The notes: generated by a model from the letters alone, not told the origin. Shown: positions 18,244 through 27,766, counted from the first letter of the stretch. The stretch: DNA of 53,068 nucleotides from an uncultured Eubacterium sp. (GCA_910584875.1 CAJUDA010000023.1:1-53068); one strand, 5' to 3'. Numbers and translations: made by a program.

Positions 18244-19749
18244 ATGAAAAAGTTTCTTTATGTAACGGGATTAATCATGTGTTGCACGATGGGAAGTGTT
18301 GCACTTAATACACACCAGTGTGATGCTAAACAAAAAATTGTATTTGATAATATAAAAAACAAAAAATTGAATATGGTGGTGGGTGACAGCTGCCAGGTGA
18401 AACTGAATAAGAAAAAGCTTGGCAAAAGGACAAAAGTAATCTATGTCAGTTCCAATAAAAAAGTTGCAACAGTAAATAAGAAAGGTAGGATTAAGGCAAA
18501 AAGATCAGGAAAGATTAAGATTATTGTTCGGATCGAAGATACAGATGTGAAGAAGACTATCCGGTTAAAAGTACGAAAACCAGTTAGGGCAAAAAAAATC
18601 CGTATTATGACTATGGAGAAATATTTATTTGTGGATGATTCTTTATTGCTTTCTACAAAAGTAAGTCCGACAAGGAAATTAGATGAAGAATTAGTATGGA
18701 GTTCATCTAATGAAAGTGTTGCTGTGGTAAATGACTTGGGAGAAGTACAGGGGATTTCCCCAGGCAAAGTGACGATTAAGGTGAAAACAAACAAGAGTCA
18801 TAAATTGGCTAAGAAAAAGATTACTGTTCGCAGGAACGAGGTCAAATCCGTTCACTTTTCTTCTTCTAAGGCAGTCGTGGGGCTGGGGCAGACGCAGCAG
18901 CTTGCAATCGCGGTAACGCCTAATTATGTTACTGACAGAGCAATTGCATATACCTCATCCAATACGTCCGTGGCGGTTGTTGACCAAAATGGAAGAGTGA
19001 CTGGAAAGAAGACAGGTAATGTAATAATTAAGGCCGTTTATAGAAAGAATCAGTCTATTGCTGCCCAGTGTACAGTTAGTGTCAGTAAGGTAAAAGGTAT
19101 GTTGACGAAGCAGATGCTTGACAAACTTAATTTATCCGCTGTCAAGAATTTAATGATTGTAGCACATCCGGATGATGATAGTATATTTGGTGGGGCTCAT
19201 CTGATATCAGATCGTTATCTTGTTGTATGTATCACAAATGGAAAGACATACCGCAAAGAAGAGTTTGAAACCGCAATGAATATCTCCAATTCAGAACGTA
19301 TTATGCTTTCTTATCCGGATACACACAATGAGGGGAAAAAAATAGTGCGTGATGCTGATTACAAATGGGATGAATGCCAGCTTGCGATACAGAGTGATAT
19401 CAAATTATTGCTGAATTATAAGAAGTGGGATACAATTGTGACACACAATCCAGAAGGTGAATATGGTCATATTCATCACAAAAATTTGAATAAATATACG
19501 ACAGCAATATACAATAAGTCACCCAATAGTGCAAAACGTCTTATGTACTTTGCAAAGTTTTATAAGAAAAACCAACTGATTGATAAAATAAAGAATACTT
19601 TGCCAGAGATAAATCCTGAACTATTTTCTATTAAGATAAAGATGCTGGAAGCATATAAAAGTAAAAAATATACCTGTTTTACCTGGCTCTGGCATATGCA
19701 GCCATATGAAAACTGGGTATATTCTGAAGACTGGAAAAAGAAAGTTTAG
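18244..19749 (+). CDS. Secreted BIG2-domain protein fused to a PIG-L-type deacetylase
   Basis: This 501-residue exported protein has a signal peptide (about residues 1-28), three Ig-like BIG2 repeats (about 35-285), and a PIG-L/LmbE-type zinc de-N-acetylase domain (about 300-490). The BIG2 repeats show the usual ends such as SSNKKVATVNKKGRIK and are very Lys-rich. The metal site is recognisable: HPDD at residues 308-311 and a HIHH motif at 409-412 after PEGEYG. Family members remove acetyl from GlcNAc-type sugars, so an extracellular glycan or the wall polymer is the likely substrate. No LPXTG or choline-binding repeat is visible; the basic Ig domains may hold it to anionic polymer. It stands alone after gtrA, with a 120-base AT-rich gap lacking a clear promoter. 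Confidence 0.88.
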   Translation: MKKFLYVTGLIMCCTMGSVALNTHQCDAKQKIVFDNIKNKKLNMVVGDSCQVKLNKKKLGKRTKVIYVSSNKKVATVNKKGRIKAKRSGKIKIIVRIEDTDVKKTIRLKVRKPVRAKKIRIMTMEKYLFVDDSLLLSTKVSPTRKLDEELVWSSSNESVAVVNDLGEVQGISPGKVTIKVKTNKSHKLAKKKITVRRNEVKSVHFSSSKAVVGLGQTQQLAIAVTPNYVTDRAIAYTSSNTSVAVVDQNGRVTGKKTGNVIIKAVYRKNQSIAAQCTVSVSKVKGMLTKQMLDKLNLSAVKNLMIVAHPDDDSIFGGAHLISDRYLVVCITNGKTYRKEEFETAMNISNSERIMLSYPDTHNEGKKIVRDADYKWDECQLAIQSDIKLLLNYKKWDTIVTHNPEGEYGHIHHKNLNKYTTAIYNKSPNSAKRLMYFAKFYKKNQLIDKIKNTLPEINPELFSIKIKMLEAYKSKKYTCFTWLWHMQPYENWVYSEDWKKKV

Positions 19750-19809
19750 TCTGTAATGTGGTGTATTGTGTTATTTTTAGCAGTTCTGTACAAAATGTGG
19801 AGCATACTT

Positions 19810-20850
19810 TTAGACATAGAAATGTGTGTTCCACCATTTTGACAGAGTATGAGTTCTGTTTTTGCCCAAATAGTAATCAGTTTTCTTTAATACAAATTTT
19901 GTTATAGGTGTTTCTACATAGTAGAAGACAACTCCTATAGCCAAAGAAATACCGATTCCCACTAATAATTCGATAAATTTATTTTCTATTGCTGCGTAGA
20001 TATATTTGGCAAAGAACATATAATACACCATTTGTGTGAGCAAGATATTAAAGGAAGCTTTTCCTAATAGTTCTAATGGTTTAACCCCAAATTTACAGCG
20101 ATTTAAAAGAATTGCTATAACCGGCATGATATACAGACATGCTGCATAAGAAGTTCTCGGCCAAAAGATAATGAACTTTGGTGTATATTCCTGATAACAA
20201 AGTGCTATTAAAAAAATAATACCACTCATAAAAGATAAAATCCCCCAGATTTTTTTAATCTGGTTCTTTTTTAAGTATAAGTAGCACCCAAAAGCGATCA
20301 CAAGTATATATCGGAAGAGTAAAAGACGGAAACAGGCATATGACATTCCAAAAGGCTTGGGGATAAGTGCATAAATAATGTTAATGATTCCACAAAGGAA
20401 TAAACCATAAGCGTCATATTTTTTAATAATGAAAAATATAACCGGAAATGTAAAAACAAATTGAATCATGATAGGGAAATACCAGCTTCCTGCTCCAAAT
20501 CCTCCTTGCCATAACCCCCAGAAAATACTAGCCAGAGAAATTCCTTTTTGAGATACGGCAAGAATAATTATTTCCACTGAGTAAGCTATTAAAAATGGAA
20601 TGGTATACCGGATTATTTTATCAATAGTAAACTGTAAATTATATGCCTTTCCTATAGAATCTATGTTCTTCCGTGTAAAAGAATTTGCATATACATAGCC
20701 TGAAATAATCATAAATATCGGAACTGCCATATCAATCCAAAATGGGAAAAAGTATTTAAGTCGTGCTGCATTACTCCAATTATAATGGGTTATAATAACA
20801 AAGATAATACAGATTCCTTTGAGTACATCAATAAATTGATTTCGTTTCAT
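19810..20850 (-). CDS. Membrane acyltransferase (Acyltransferase_3 type)
   Basis: The 346-residue protein begins with the family motif Asp-Val-Leu-Lys-Gly-Ile in the first helix and has the conserved His in ITHYNW. About ten hydrophobic segments follow, including the SWYFPIMIQF segment that is common in this family. It likely O-acetylates or otherwise acylates a surface glycan outside the cell. It is transcribed against its neighbours from its own promoter. The ATG follows an AAGGGC site. Base composition is AT-rich like the rest of the block. Another member lies 5 kb upstream and a third at 40503. Confidence 0.86.
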   Translation of the reverse strand: MKRNQFIDVLKGICIIFVIITHYNWSNAARLKYFFPFWIDMAVPIFMIISGYVYANSFTRKNIDSIGKAYNLQFTIDKIIRYTIPFLIAYSVEIIILAVSQKGISLASIFWGLWQGGFGAGSWYFPIMIQFVFTFPVIFFIIKKYDAYGLFLCGIINIIYALIPKPFGMSYACFRLLLFRYILVIAFGCYLYLKKNQIKKIWGILSFMSGIIFLIALCYQEYTPKFIIFWPRTSYAACLYIMPVIAILLNRCKFGVKPLELLGKASFNILLTQMVYYMFFAKYIYAAIENKFIELLVGIGISLAIGVVFYYVETPITKFVLKKTDYYLGKNRTHTLSKWWNTHFYV

Positions 20851-20919
20851 TGTTTTGCCCTTCCGTTTTTATATTGCCCACAGTATATTTTGTGCTTTTT
20901 ATAAATAATATTACATGAT

Positions 20920-20948
20920 ATTATATCGCTTTTTTATATGAATTGCAA
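20920..20948 (-). promoter_or_regulatory. Promoter for the minus-strand acyltransferase
   Basis: On the minus strand TTGCAA (20943-20948) and a perfect TATAAT (20920-20925) lie 17 bases apart, about 70 bases upstream of the start codon. Confidence 0.7.
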
Positions 20949-20971
20949 TGGTAAACCACAATAATTTTGTG

Positions 20972-21000
20972 TTGCTAATCATATATGGATATGATAGAAT
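20972..21000 (+). promoter_or_regulatory. Promoter for the ribitol-phosphate module
   Basis: TTGCTA (20972-20977) and TAGAAT (20995-21000) lie 17 bases apart and about 70 bases before the large transferase gene. It probably drives four rightward genes through tarJ. Confidence 0.6.
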
Positions 21001-21070
21001 TATTTGAGGAAGAATCTGTAAAAGATAAATAAAAACAATAGCGATGAAAAAATAATAGGTAAAAAGGATA

Positions 21071-23629
21071 ATGGTGAGAGAAAAAATGTTTAAGAAGAAT
21101 TTAACGAGTCGTATAAAAGCGGCAGAAAAGAAAAGAAAGGCAAATTTAAATCGTACAATCAGTTCTAATATCATGAAGACCCGTGCGTGTCAATATGCGG
21201 AATATTATAACACATGTCCGGTGGAAGAAAATACAATATTATACGAAGCTTTTTATGGACGGGGACTGCTATGCAATGTTAATGCTATTTTCCATGCTTT
21301 TATGAAACGGGCTGATTTCTCAGATTATAAACACATATGGGTGATTGACGATTTTGAATCAAATGCTGTTATATTAAAGGAATTTGAGGATATACCCAAT
21401 ATAACTTTTGTGGAATTTTTGAGTAATGAATACTTTAAATGTCTCGCTTCTGTAAAGTATTTAATAAATAATGTTATGTTCCCATCATATTTTGTAAAGA
21501 AGGAAGATCAGGTATATGTTAATACCTGGCATGGAATTCCATTGAAAACTCTTGGATATGATCAGGTAAATGGAAATATGGCAACGGGTAATACGATTCG
21601 TAATTTTTTGAATGCGGATTATCTGGTATCTCCATGTTCGTATCATACTGAGATCTATAAGCATGCTTTTAAGTTAGAAGGTATCTATAATGGCAAAATT
21701 ATTGAAGAAGGACAGCCAAGAAATGATCTTACAATTCATGCAGACAGGGGAGTAATATTGGAGCGTATGAGGCGTAATGGAGTGATGGTTGAGAAGGATA
21801 AAAAAATTATTTTGTATGCTCCAACCTGGAAAGGACAAAATTATTCTAATCCAACTGTTAATCCAGAGGAATATTTTGAGTTTATACGGTATATTGAATC
21901 ACGAATTGATACACAAAAATATCAGGTACTTGTAAAACCTCATCAGGTTGTATATCAATATATGAAAGAAGAAACTGCTGATACAGGGCAGTTTGTTCCT
22001 GCTGTTTTAGATGCAAACGAAGTGCTGGCGGTAACAGATATATTGATTTCTGATTACTCAAGTATTTACTTTGATTTTATGGTGACGGGGCGACCAATTT
22101 TATTTTATATTCCGGATATTGATTCTTATAAGGATTACCGGGGATTGTATCTGGGGCTTGATGAGCTTCCGGGACCAGTAACGGAGGAACTAAGTGAAAT
22201 AGGTAATTGGTTGTGTGATATAAATAATGTTTGGGAAAAATATAAGAGTTGTTATGAAAAGCAAAGAGACAAATATGTATATCTAGATGATGGTGCTTCT
22301 GCTGACAGGGTGTTGGAAATCATTTTAGATAATGCTGAAACGTATCATGTTATTCCTACTCTTCAGAATGATAAAAAAAGAATGCTGATGTATATTGGGG
22401 TAACACATGTTAATGGAATCACAGAAACTTTTGGAAGTCTTCTAAATATGATAGATTATGACAAGTTTGACGTTTCAGTTATTGCATTGAATTCGGATAA
22501 TCCATATGAACGTGAAAAACTTGAGAGTTTTAATTCAAATGCAAGGATTTTGATGAGAGTAGGAACTTACGTTATGACGTTAGAGGAAAGTCTAAAAAAT
22601 TCTATCGTTGTTGACTATGGTTTACGAAAGGAAACAATGGAGTATTATGATGAGGTGATTTACGAACGAGAGCTTCGGAGAAGTGTAGGAAATGCGGATT
22701 TTGATTATGTTGTCAATTATACAGGATATAGCCCTATTTACGGTTTGATTTTTATGCAGGCAAAGGGTGCCAAAAGATATGTGTGGCAGCATAATGATTT
22801 GGAACAGGATATGAAGAAAGAAGTAAAGGGGAAAAAGGTGAATAAGCAGCCGTTGGAATCCATTTTTACACTATATCCCTATCATGACAAAATCGTTGCC
22901 TGCAGTAAAAGTGTTATGGAAATTAATCGTAGTAATCTTAGCACTCCGGAAACATATAGTAAGTTTGCATATTGCAAAAACACATTGAATTTTGAACGTG
23001 TTATTGAAGGAATTGAAAACAGAGATATATTTGAATATAAGGGGAGACGATACTTCCTGAAGAAGTCTATTCATGAGGATGCCAAAGGAGCTCCCCAAAT
23101 AGCTGTACTGCCTTTGCCGGAGCCAGGAATCGTCAGTTTCGTTACGATTGGTCGTTTGTCTCCTGAAAAAAACCACGAAAATCTAATCAGTGCTTTCTTT
23201 AGATTTCATAAAAAGTACGCGAATACCCAATTATATATTATGGGGGAGGGACTTCTTAAAGAAAAGCTGCAGGAGATTGTTTTGCAGAAAAATGCGAAAG
23301 AATATATCAAGATACTCGGCAATGTTTCTAATCCTTTTGGATTATTAAAAGAATGTGATTGCTTTATCCTGCCTTCCTATTTTGAGGGACAGCCTATAGT
23401 GCTTTTGGAGGCAAGAACAGTTGGAATGCCCATTATTGTATCTGATTTTTCAACTGTAAAGGATAGTTTGATACCTGATGGTCAGTTGTTGATCGGACAT
23501 TCGGAAGATGATATTTATAATGGTTTAACTGCTTTTTGTGAGGGAAATATACCAGTTACAAAATTTGACCCAGAACAATACAATAAGGAAGCGTACGAAG
23601 AATTTGAAGCTTTATTTAGGGAGGTTTAA
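21071..23629 (+). CDS. Two-domain TagF/TarL-like phosphopolyol transferase fused to a GT4 glycosyltransferase
   Basis: This 852-residue protein carries two transferases. Residues about 45-415 form a CDP-polyol phosphotransferase domain: the TWHGIP loop with His154, LVKPHQV with the second His, and DYSSIYFDF for CDP binding. Residues about 430-852 are a GT-B family 4 domain with TIGRLSPEKNHENL, the YIMGEG loop and the nucleotide-sugar site FEGQPIVLLEA (Glu772 in FEG). It could both polymerise ribitol- or glycerol-phosphate and glycosylate it. Co-transcription with tarI and tarJ makes CDP-ribitol the likely donor. The ATG at 21071 has AAAGGA close by; ATG 21086 is possible. Confidence 0.87.
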   Translation: MVREKMFKKNLTSRIKAAEKKRKANLNRTISSNIMKTRACQYAEYYNTCPVEENTILYEAFYGRGLLCNVNAIFHAFMKRADFSDYKHIWVIDDFESNAVILKEFEDIPNITFVEFLSNEYFKCLASVKYLINNVMFPSYFVKKEDQVYVNTWHGIPLKTLGYDQVNGNMATGNTIRNFLNADYLVSPCSYHTEIYKHAFKLEGIYNGKIIEEGQPRNDLTIHADRGVILERMRRNGVMVEKDKKIILYAPTWKGQNYSNPTVNPEEYFEFIRYIESRIDTQKYQVLVKPHQVVYQYMKEETADTGQFVPAVLDANEVLAVTDILISDYSSIYFDFMVTGRPILFYIPDIDSYKDYRGLYLGLDELPGPVTEELSEIGNWLCDINNVWEKYKSCYEKQRDKYVYLDDGASADRVLEIILDNAETYHVIPTLQNDKKRMLMYIGVTHVNGITETFGSLLNMIDYDKFDVSVIALNSDNPYEREKLESFNSNARILMRVGTYVMTLEESLKNSIVVDYGLRKETMEYYDEVIYERELRRSVGNADFDYVVNYTGYSPIYGLIFMQAKGAKRYVWQHNDLEQDMKKEVKGKKVNKQPLESIFTLYPYHDKIVACSKSVMEINRSNLSTPETYSKFAYCKNTLNFERVIEGIENRDIFEYKGRRYFLKKSIHEDAKGAPQIAVLPLPEPGIVSFVTIGRLSPEKNHENLISAFFRFHKKYANTQLYIMGEGLLKEKLQEIVLQKNAKEYIKILGNVSNPFGLLKECDCFILPSYFEGQPIVLLEARTVGMPIIVSDFSTVKDSLIPDGQLLIGHSEDDIYNGLTAFCEGNIPVTKFDPEQYNKEAYEEFEALFREV

Positions 23630-23631
23630 GA

Positions 23632-25965
23632 ATGAAAAATCTGGCAGGATTTACAGAAGATTATAAAGAATATGTTGCAAAAGAGAAAAAAACGTTTGTT
23701 AATATGAGGACATCTAAGAAAATGAATATATTATATGCAAGTGAACTGCATAAGAGTATCATTCCTAATACAATAATGTTTTATGGGAGTAATGGTTATG
23801 GACTGGGAGGAATCCCTAAGGCATTATTAAGTAAAATAGCTAAAAGTCCGGATTTTGATAATTATAAATTTATCATTTGTCTGCGCAGCAGGGAAATGAT
23901 CCGACAAATGAAAGCAGAAGGGTACCGGTCTCTGAATTTTCGCTATCTTGAACTAGGTATCAGTCTGCCCGCACGGTTTTACCAGTGGATGGCAAGAGCA
24001 CAATATCTTGTAATTGACGGGGTTTTGCCATCGGTTTATGTATCCAGGGAAGAACAGACATATATACAGGCGTCTTTTTTGTATTCAGGTATGAATCAGG
24101 GATATAAAATGGAAACGAGATATACAGTAAGAAGCATGGAATATATAAAAAATGTACTTGCGTCTGATTTTATTATTTCATCATCAGATCTGTATACGAA
24201 AGAAATTTTACAAGATAGTTATTGTGTAGGCAGTGCATATCAGGGGAAAATATTAACCTGTAAGTCACCAGTGATTGAAAAATTGAATCAGATGACTGTC
24301 GAAAAGGCTTGTGAGGAGACAATCCAGGAACAGGGAGTAAAAGAAAAAAAGGAAATACTTGTTATTGTTTCGGAACCAAGAACTGGAATTGATATAGCTA
24401 AAATAATATACAAAGTATCAAATACAGAAGAATTTAACGATTACATTTTTTATATAAAACCACCACAAATAGGTTATCGTGATACAAGAGAATGGATGCA
24501 GAAAAAACCTTCAGATAATGTGAGAATATTGTTAAACCAAACCGATATTCTTCGTTGGATTAAGAGGTGCGATATTGTATTGTCTGATTATGGAGCAGAT
24601 CTATTTTATTCTATTTATACTGAAAAACCGACTGTGCTACTTGATTTTGCGGAAAGAAATGTTTTACAGTCTAGTAGTATGAAAGAAAATATGAAAGCAC
24701 TTCCTATGGCATCAACGGCAAAGGAATTAGTGAAAATTCTTCGAAAAGTTACTCCTCTGGGAAAACAGTGCGTTGAAAAATTATTTTCTGCTGATTGTTC
24801 TTCCGATGTCATAATAGATGTACTGTTGGGAAAAGAAAAGGTAAATTCTTCTGTAGTTAGTGATAGTGATTCTGAACGTGTTTGCATCTTTGCAGCAATG
24901 GGGCACCGCAACCGAGACATACTTGTTGCATGGGAAACCCAACTGGAAAAACTTCTGAAAAAGATGATCCATGATGGAAAAGATGTTACTTTGTTTTGTG
25001 ATGAACCGGCATCAGAATTTTATCTGGAAAAAATAGAGAAAATAATTCCGCAAAAGGTCAGGGTAATATATCGTGAATCAGAACGGATTATGACTAAATC
25101 TGAAATGATCGATAGCAGTTACCTGATTCGGAATTTTATTTTTAGTGAGGACATAAAAGAGGCAATACATTTGCTTGATAGAGAGTTGAATCGTCGGGAT
25201 CTGAAGCGCTCTATGGGAAATTTACAGTTTGATACTGCGATTTATGCAGGACCGTTTTCGGCGAAATTTGTTTTATTATTTGCAGCGCTGGATGCTGGAA
25301 AGAAATATTATTGGGATCAACGGAATTATGCAATTGCTTTAAACGTCAATGAACGATTAGAAAAGGCAGAACTGCGATTCCAGAATCTATGCAGACTTCC
25401 GGAATTATTTGATAATGTACTGCATTGGGACGAAACGGAACTGGATGTATTGGAAAAGGCAGATTTGATATTGGATAAAAACAAGCATCAACTAATTAAA
25501 GATATAATAACTTTCGGAAATCTTTCTTCTGAAGTAAATAGAGAACCTGATACTGTGATTTTAAATGGACAGGAATATTGGGTTGTATCGGATAAAGAAT
25601 TTTTAGATAATCAGCGTGATATGCAGTTTCTTATAAAATTTGCAGACAGAGAACACAGGAAAGCTTTATTTGTCACAAGTGCGTCCAGGGAAAGAATAGA
25701 AAATATATTACTTGCTGTCAGGGAATTACATGAGAGAAATCCAGAAGATGTTTTTTACATTTTTGAAGGGCAAAAAAGTTGTTATAAACAATTAAAATTG
25801 GTTCTGATTAATTTGGAAATGCAGGATTATGTTGTACTCTGTAGTAATTATCTGCCCTGGGATATATTGAATGTGTTTTCAGTGTATTATCGTACTTTTG
25901 ATACGAAGGATATGTTTGAAAATATCTGTCGTGAATTTAATGTGGCATATGAGAAACTATTGTGA
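23632..25965 (+). CDS. Degenerate paralogue of the TagF-like/GT4 fusion, probably catalytically altered
   Basis: The 777-residue protein follows its larger neighbour by two bases and matches its plan: a Glyphos_transf-like half (about residues 45-400) and a GT-B-like half. Parallel segments can be lined up, for example NADYLVSPCSYHTEIYK next door against ASDFIISSSDLYTKEIL here, and LRRSVGNADFDYVV against LKRSMGNLQFDTAI. The catalytic WHG of the first half is gone (the region reads ASFLYSGMNQGYK). The DYSS site has become DYGADLFYS. The FEG donor site of the GT4 half is not recognisable. I infer a pseudo-enzyme that may act as a partner or scaffold of the 852-residue protein, or an enzyme with changed chemistry. 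A GGAGG site just before the ATG indicates that it is actively translated. Confidence 0.8.
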   Translation: MKNLAGFTEDYKEYVAKEKKTFVNMRTSKKMNILYASELHKSIIPNTIMFYGSNGYGLGGIPKALLSKIAKSPDFDNYKFIICLRSREMIRQMKAEGYRSLNFRYLELGISLPARFYQWMARAQYLVIDGVLPSVYVSREEQTYIQASFLYSGMNQGYKMETRYTVRSMEYIKNVLASDFIISSSDLYTKEILQDSYCVGSAYQGKILTCKSPVIEKLNQMTVEKACEETIQEQGVKEKKEILVIVSEPRTGIDIAKIIYKVSNTEEFNDYIFYIKPPQIGYRDTREWMQKKPSDNVRILLNQTDILRWIKRCDIVLSDYGADLFYSIYTEKPTVLLDFAERNVLQSSSMKENMKALPMASTAKELVKILRKVTPLGKQCVEKLFSADCSSDVIIDVLLGKEKVNSSVVSDSDSERVCIFAAMGHRNRDILVAWETQLEKLLKKMIHDGKDVTLFCDEPASEFYLEKIEKIIPQKVRVIYRESERIMTKSEMIDSSYLIRNFIFSEDIKEAIHLLDRELNRRDLKRSMGNLQFDTAIYAGPFSAKFVLLFAALDAGKKYYWDQRNYAIALNVNERLEKAELRFQNLCRLPELFDNVLHWDETELDVLEKADLILDKNKHQLIKDIITFGNLSSEVNREPDTVILNGQEYWVVSDKEFLDNQRDMQFLIKFADREHRKALFVTSASRERIENILLAVRELHERNPEDVFYIFEGQKSCYKQLKLVLINLEMQDYVVLCSNYLPWDILNVFSVYYRTFDTKDMFENICREFNVAYEKLL

Positions 25966-25998
25966 TTTTATAAGGATAATTTCAGGAGGAAAGACTTT

Positions 25999-26715
25999 AT
26001 GGTGTTTGGAGTGTTACTGGCAGGTGGAATTGGCAGTCGTATGGGAAGTATCGAAAAACCAAAACAGTATCTTAATATTGCTGGCAAGCCAATTATAATT
26101 CATACGATTGAAAAATTTTATATTAATGATAAGTTTGATAAATTGTATGTATTGTGTCCATATCAGTGGATTAATCATACAAGAAACCTGATTCACAAGT
26201 ATATTGGTGAAACATCCCGTATTTCTGTGATACAGGGTGGAGATACGAGGAATGAAACAATCATGAATGCGATCCGCCAGATTGAGATTGAGTATAATGT
26301 GGATGATGAGACTATCATCGTAACACATGATTCTGTCCGTCCCTTTGTGACACACCGGATCATTGAAGAAAATATTGAATACGCCCAAAAATATGGTGCC
26401 TGTGATACAGCGGTACCTGCTACGGATACGATTGTGCAAAGTGAAGATAATATTGTGATATCAGATGTGCCGGAAAGGAGTAAGATGTATCAGGGACAAA
26501 CTCCACAGACATTTCGTTTGAGAAAATTAAAGGAACTTTATGAGGGACTTACTGAGGCGGAGAAGAAAATCCTTACGGATGCTGCCAAGATATTTGTTAT
26601 GAAAGGGGAGAAAGTGTATCTGGTAGAAGGAGAGGTTTCAAATATAAAGATTACTTATCCCTATGATCTTCGTGTAGCAGAGACACTGATTCAAAACAAC
26701 AACCTGGAGGCGTAG
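25999..26715 (+). CDS. tarI: D-ribitol-5-phosphate cytidylyltransferase (TarI; IspD family)
   Basis: TarI makes CDP-ribitol from CTP and ribitol-5-phosphate. The 238-residue protein has the IspD-family N-terminal loop LLAGGIGSRMG, Lys in KPKQY, HDSVRPFV, the DTAVPATDTI segment and the YQGQTPQTF motif. IspD itself shares these features; the assignment to TarI rests on the adjacent tarJ and TagF-like genes. An AGGAGG site precedes the ATG. Its last codons hold the GGAGG site of tarJ, so the two are coupled. Confidence 0.92.
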   Translation: MVFGVLLAGGIGSRMGSIEKPKQYLNIAGKPIIIHTIEKFYINDKFDKLYVLCPYQWINHTRNLIHKYIGETSRISVIQGGDTRNETIMNAIRQIEIEYNVDDETIIVTHDSVRPFVTHRIIEENIEYAQKYGACDTAVPATDTIVQSEDNIVISDVPERSKMYQGQTPQTFRLRKLKELYEGLTEAEKKILTDAAKIFVMKGEKVYLVEGEVSNIKITYPYDLRVAETLIQNNNLEA

Positions 26716-26721
26716 AAAAAT

Positions 26722-27747
26722 ATGCTGAATACGGTATATCAGTTAGTTGCTCCTAGAAAATTTGAAATTGTATATCAGAATATAAGTTTACAGGGACAAG
26801 ATGCGATTGTGCGTCCTACGCATCTTTCTATCTGTAATGCAGATCAGAGGTATTATCAGGGACTTCGTGAAGCGAAGGTGTTGCAGCAGAAATTACCAAT
26901 GGCACTGATCCATGAAGCTGTTGGAACTGTGGTTTGTGACCCTTCTGGAACCTTTAAACCAGGGGAGCAGGTGGTGATGATTCCTAATATTCCTGTGGAG
27001 GAAGATGAGTTTATTGCAGAAAATTATTTGCGTTCCAGTCGATTTCGTGCAAGCGGGTTTGATGGTTTTATGCAGGAATATGTGACAATCCAGCCTGATC
27101 GTCTAGTCCGAATACCAGAGGGTGTGGATAAAACAGTTGCTGCCTTTACTGAAATTGTCAGTGTCAGTGTACATGCGTTATCCCGATTTGATCGTATTGC
27201 ACATGACAGAAGACGACAGGTCGGTATCTGGGGAGATGGAAACCTTGGGTATATTACGGCGCTGTTTTTTAAATATATGTTTCCAGATACAAAACTATAT
27301 ATTTTTGGAATAAATAGAGAAAAGCTTTCAGATTTCACTTTCGCTGATGCCGTATTTACGGTGGAACACATTCCGGATGATCTGTATCTGGATCATGCAT
27401 TTGAGTGTGTTGGTGGTGCTGGTTCGGGAAAAGCTATTGATCAGATTATTGATCGAATTCAGCCAGAAGGGACGATATCTATATTGGGGGTATCAGAGTA
27501 TCCAGTTTCTATTAATACGCGTATGATATTGGAAAAAGGACTTAAAATTTTCGGTAGCAGCCGGAGTGGTAGGATGGATTTTGATAGAACAGTATTGTTA
27601 TTTGAGAAACATCCAGAAATTTTAAACTATCTTTCAAATATCGTTGGTGGAGTTTTTCCTGTCCGTTCTATATCGGATATGAAAAGAGCCTTTGAGGCAG
27701 ATATACAAAAATCTTTTGGTAAGACGATCATGTTATGGGAAAAATAA
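26722..27747 (+). CDS. tarJ: Ribulose-5-phosphate reductase (TarJ; zinc alcohol dehydrogenase family)
   Basis: TarJ reduces ribulose-5-phosphate to ribitol-5-phosphate with NADPH, giving the substrate of TarI. The 341-residue protein shows the medium-chain dehydrogenase plan: the zinc Cys in SICNADQRYYQG, HE in ALIHEAVGTV, and a cofactor-binding Rossmann segment IWGDGNLGYI. This order and the opening residues are characteristic of TarJ. It closes the AT-rich block; composition shifts back within the next 200 bases. Confidence 0.93.
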   Translation: MLNTVYQLVAPRKFEIVYQNISLQGQDAIVRPTHLSICNADQRYYQGLREAKVLQQKLPMALIHEAVGTVVCDPSGTFKPGEQVVMIPNIPVEEDEFIAENYLRSSRFRASGFDGFMQEYVTIQPDRLVRIPEGVDKTVAAFTEIVSVSVHALSRFDRIAHDRRRQVGIWGDGNLGYITALFFKYMFPDTKLYIFGINREKLSDFTFADAVFTVEHIPDDLYLDHAFECVGGAGSGKAIDQIIDRIQPEGTISILGVSEYPVSINTRMILEKGLKIFGSSRSGRMDFDRTVLLFEKHPEILNYLSNIVGGVFPVRSISDMKRAFEADIQKSFGKTIMLWEK

Positions 27748-27766
27748 TATATCAAAGAGGAGCAGA

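Noticed and set aside
25999..26715. IspD (isoprenoid pathway) for the cytidylyltransferase
   Set aside because: Motifs alone fit IspD too, but the coupled tarJ gene and TagF-like neighbours favour TarI.
13857..27747. Prophage or transposon as cause of the AT-rich block
   Set aside because: No integrase, transposase, terminal inverted repeats or tRNA attachment site could be found; the content is typical of an exchangeable polysaccharide cassette.
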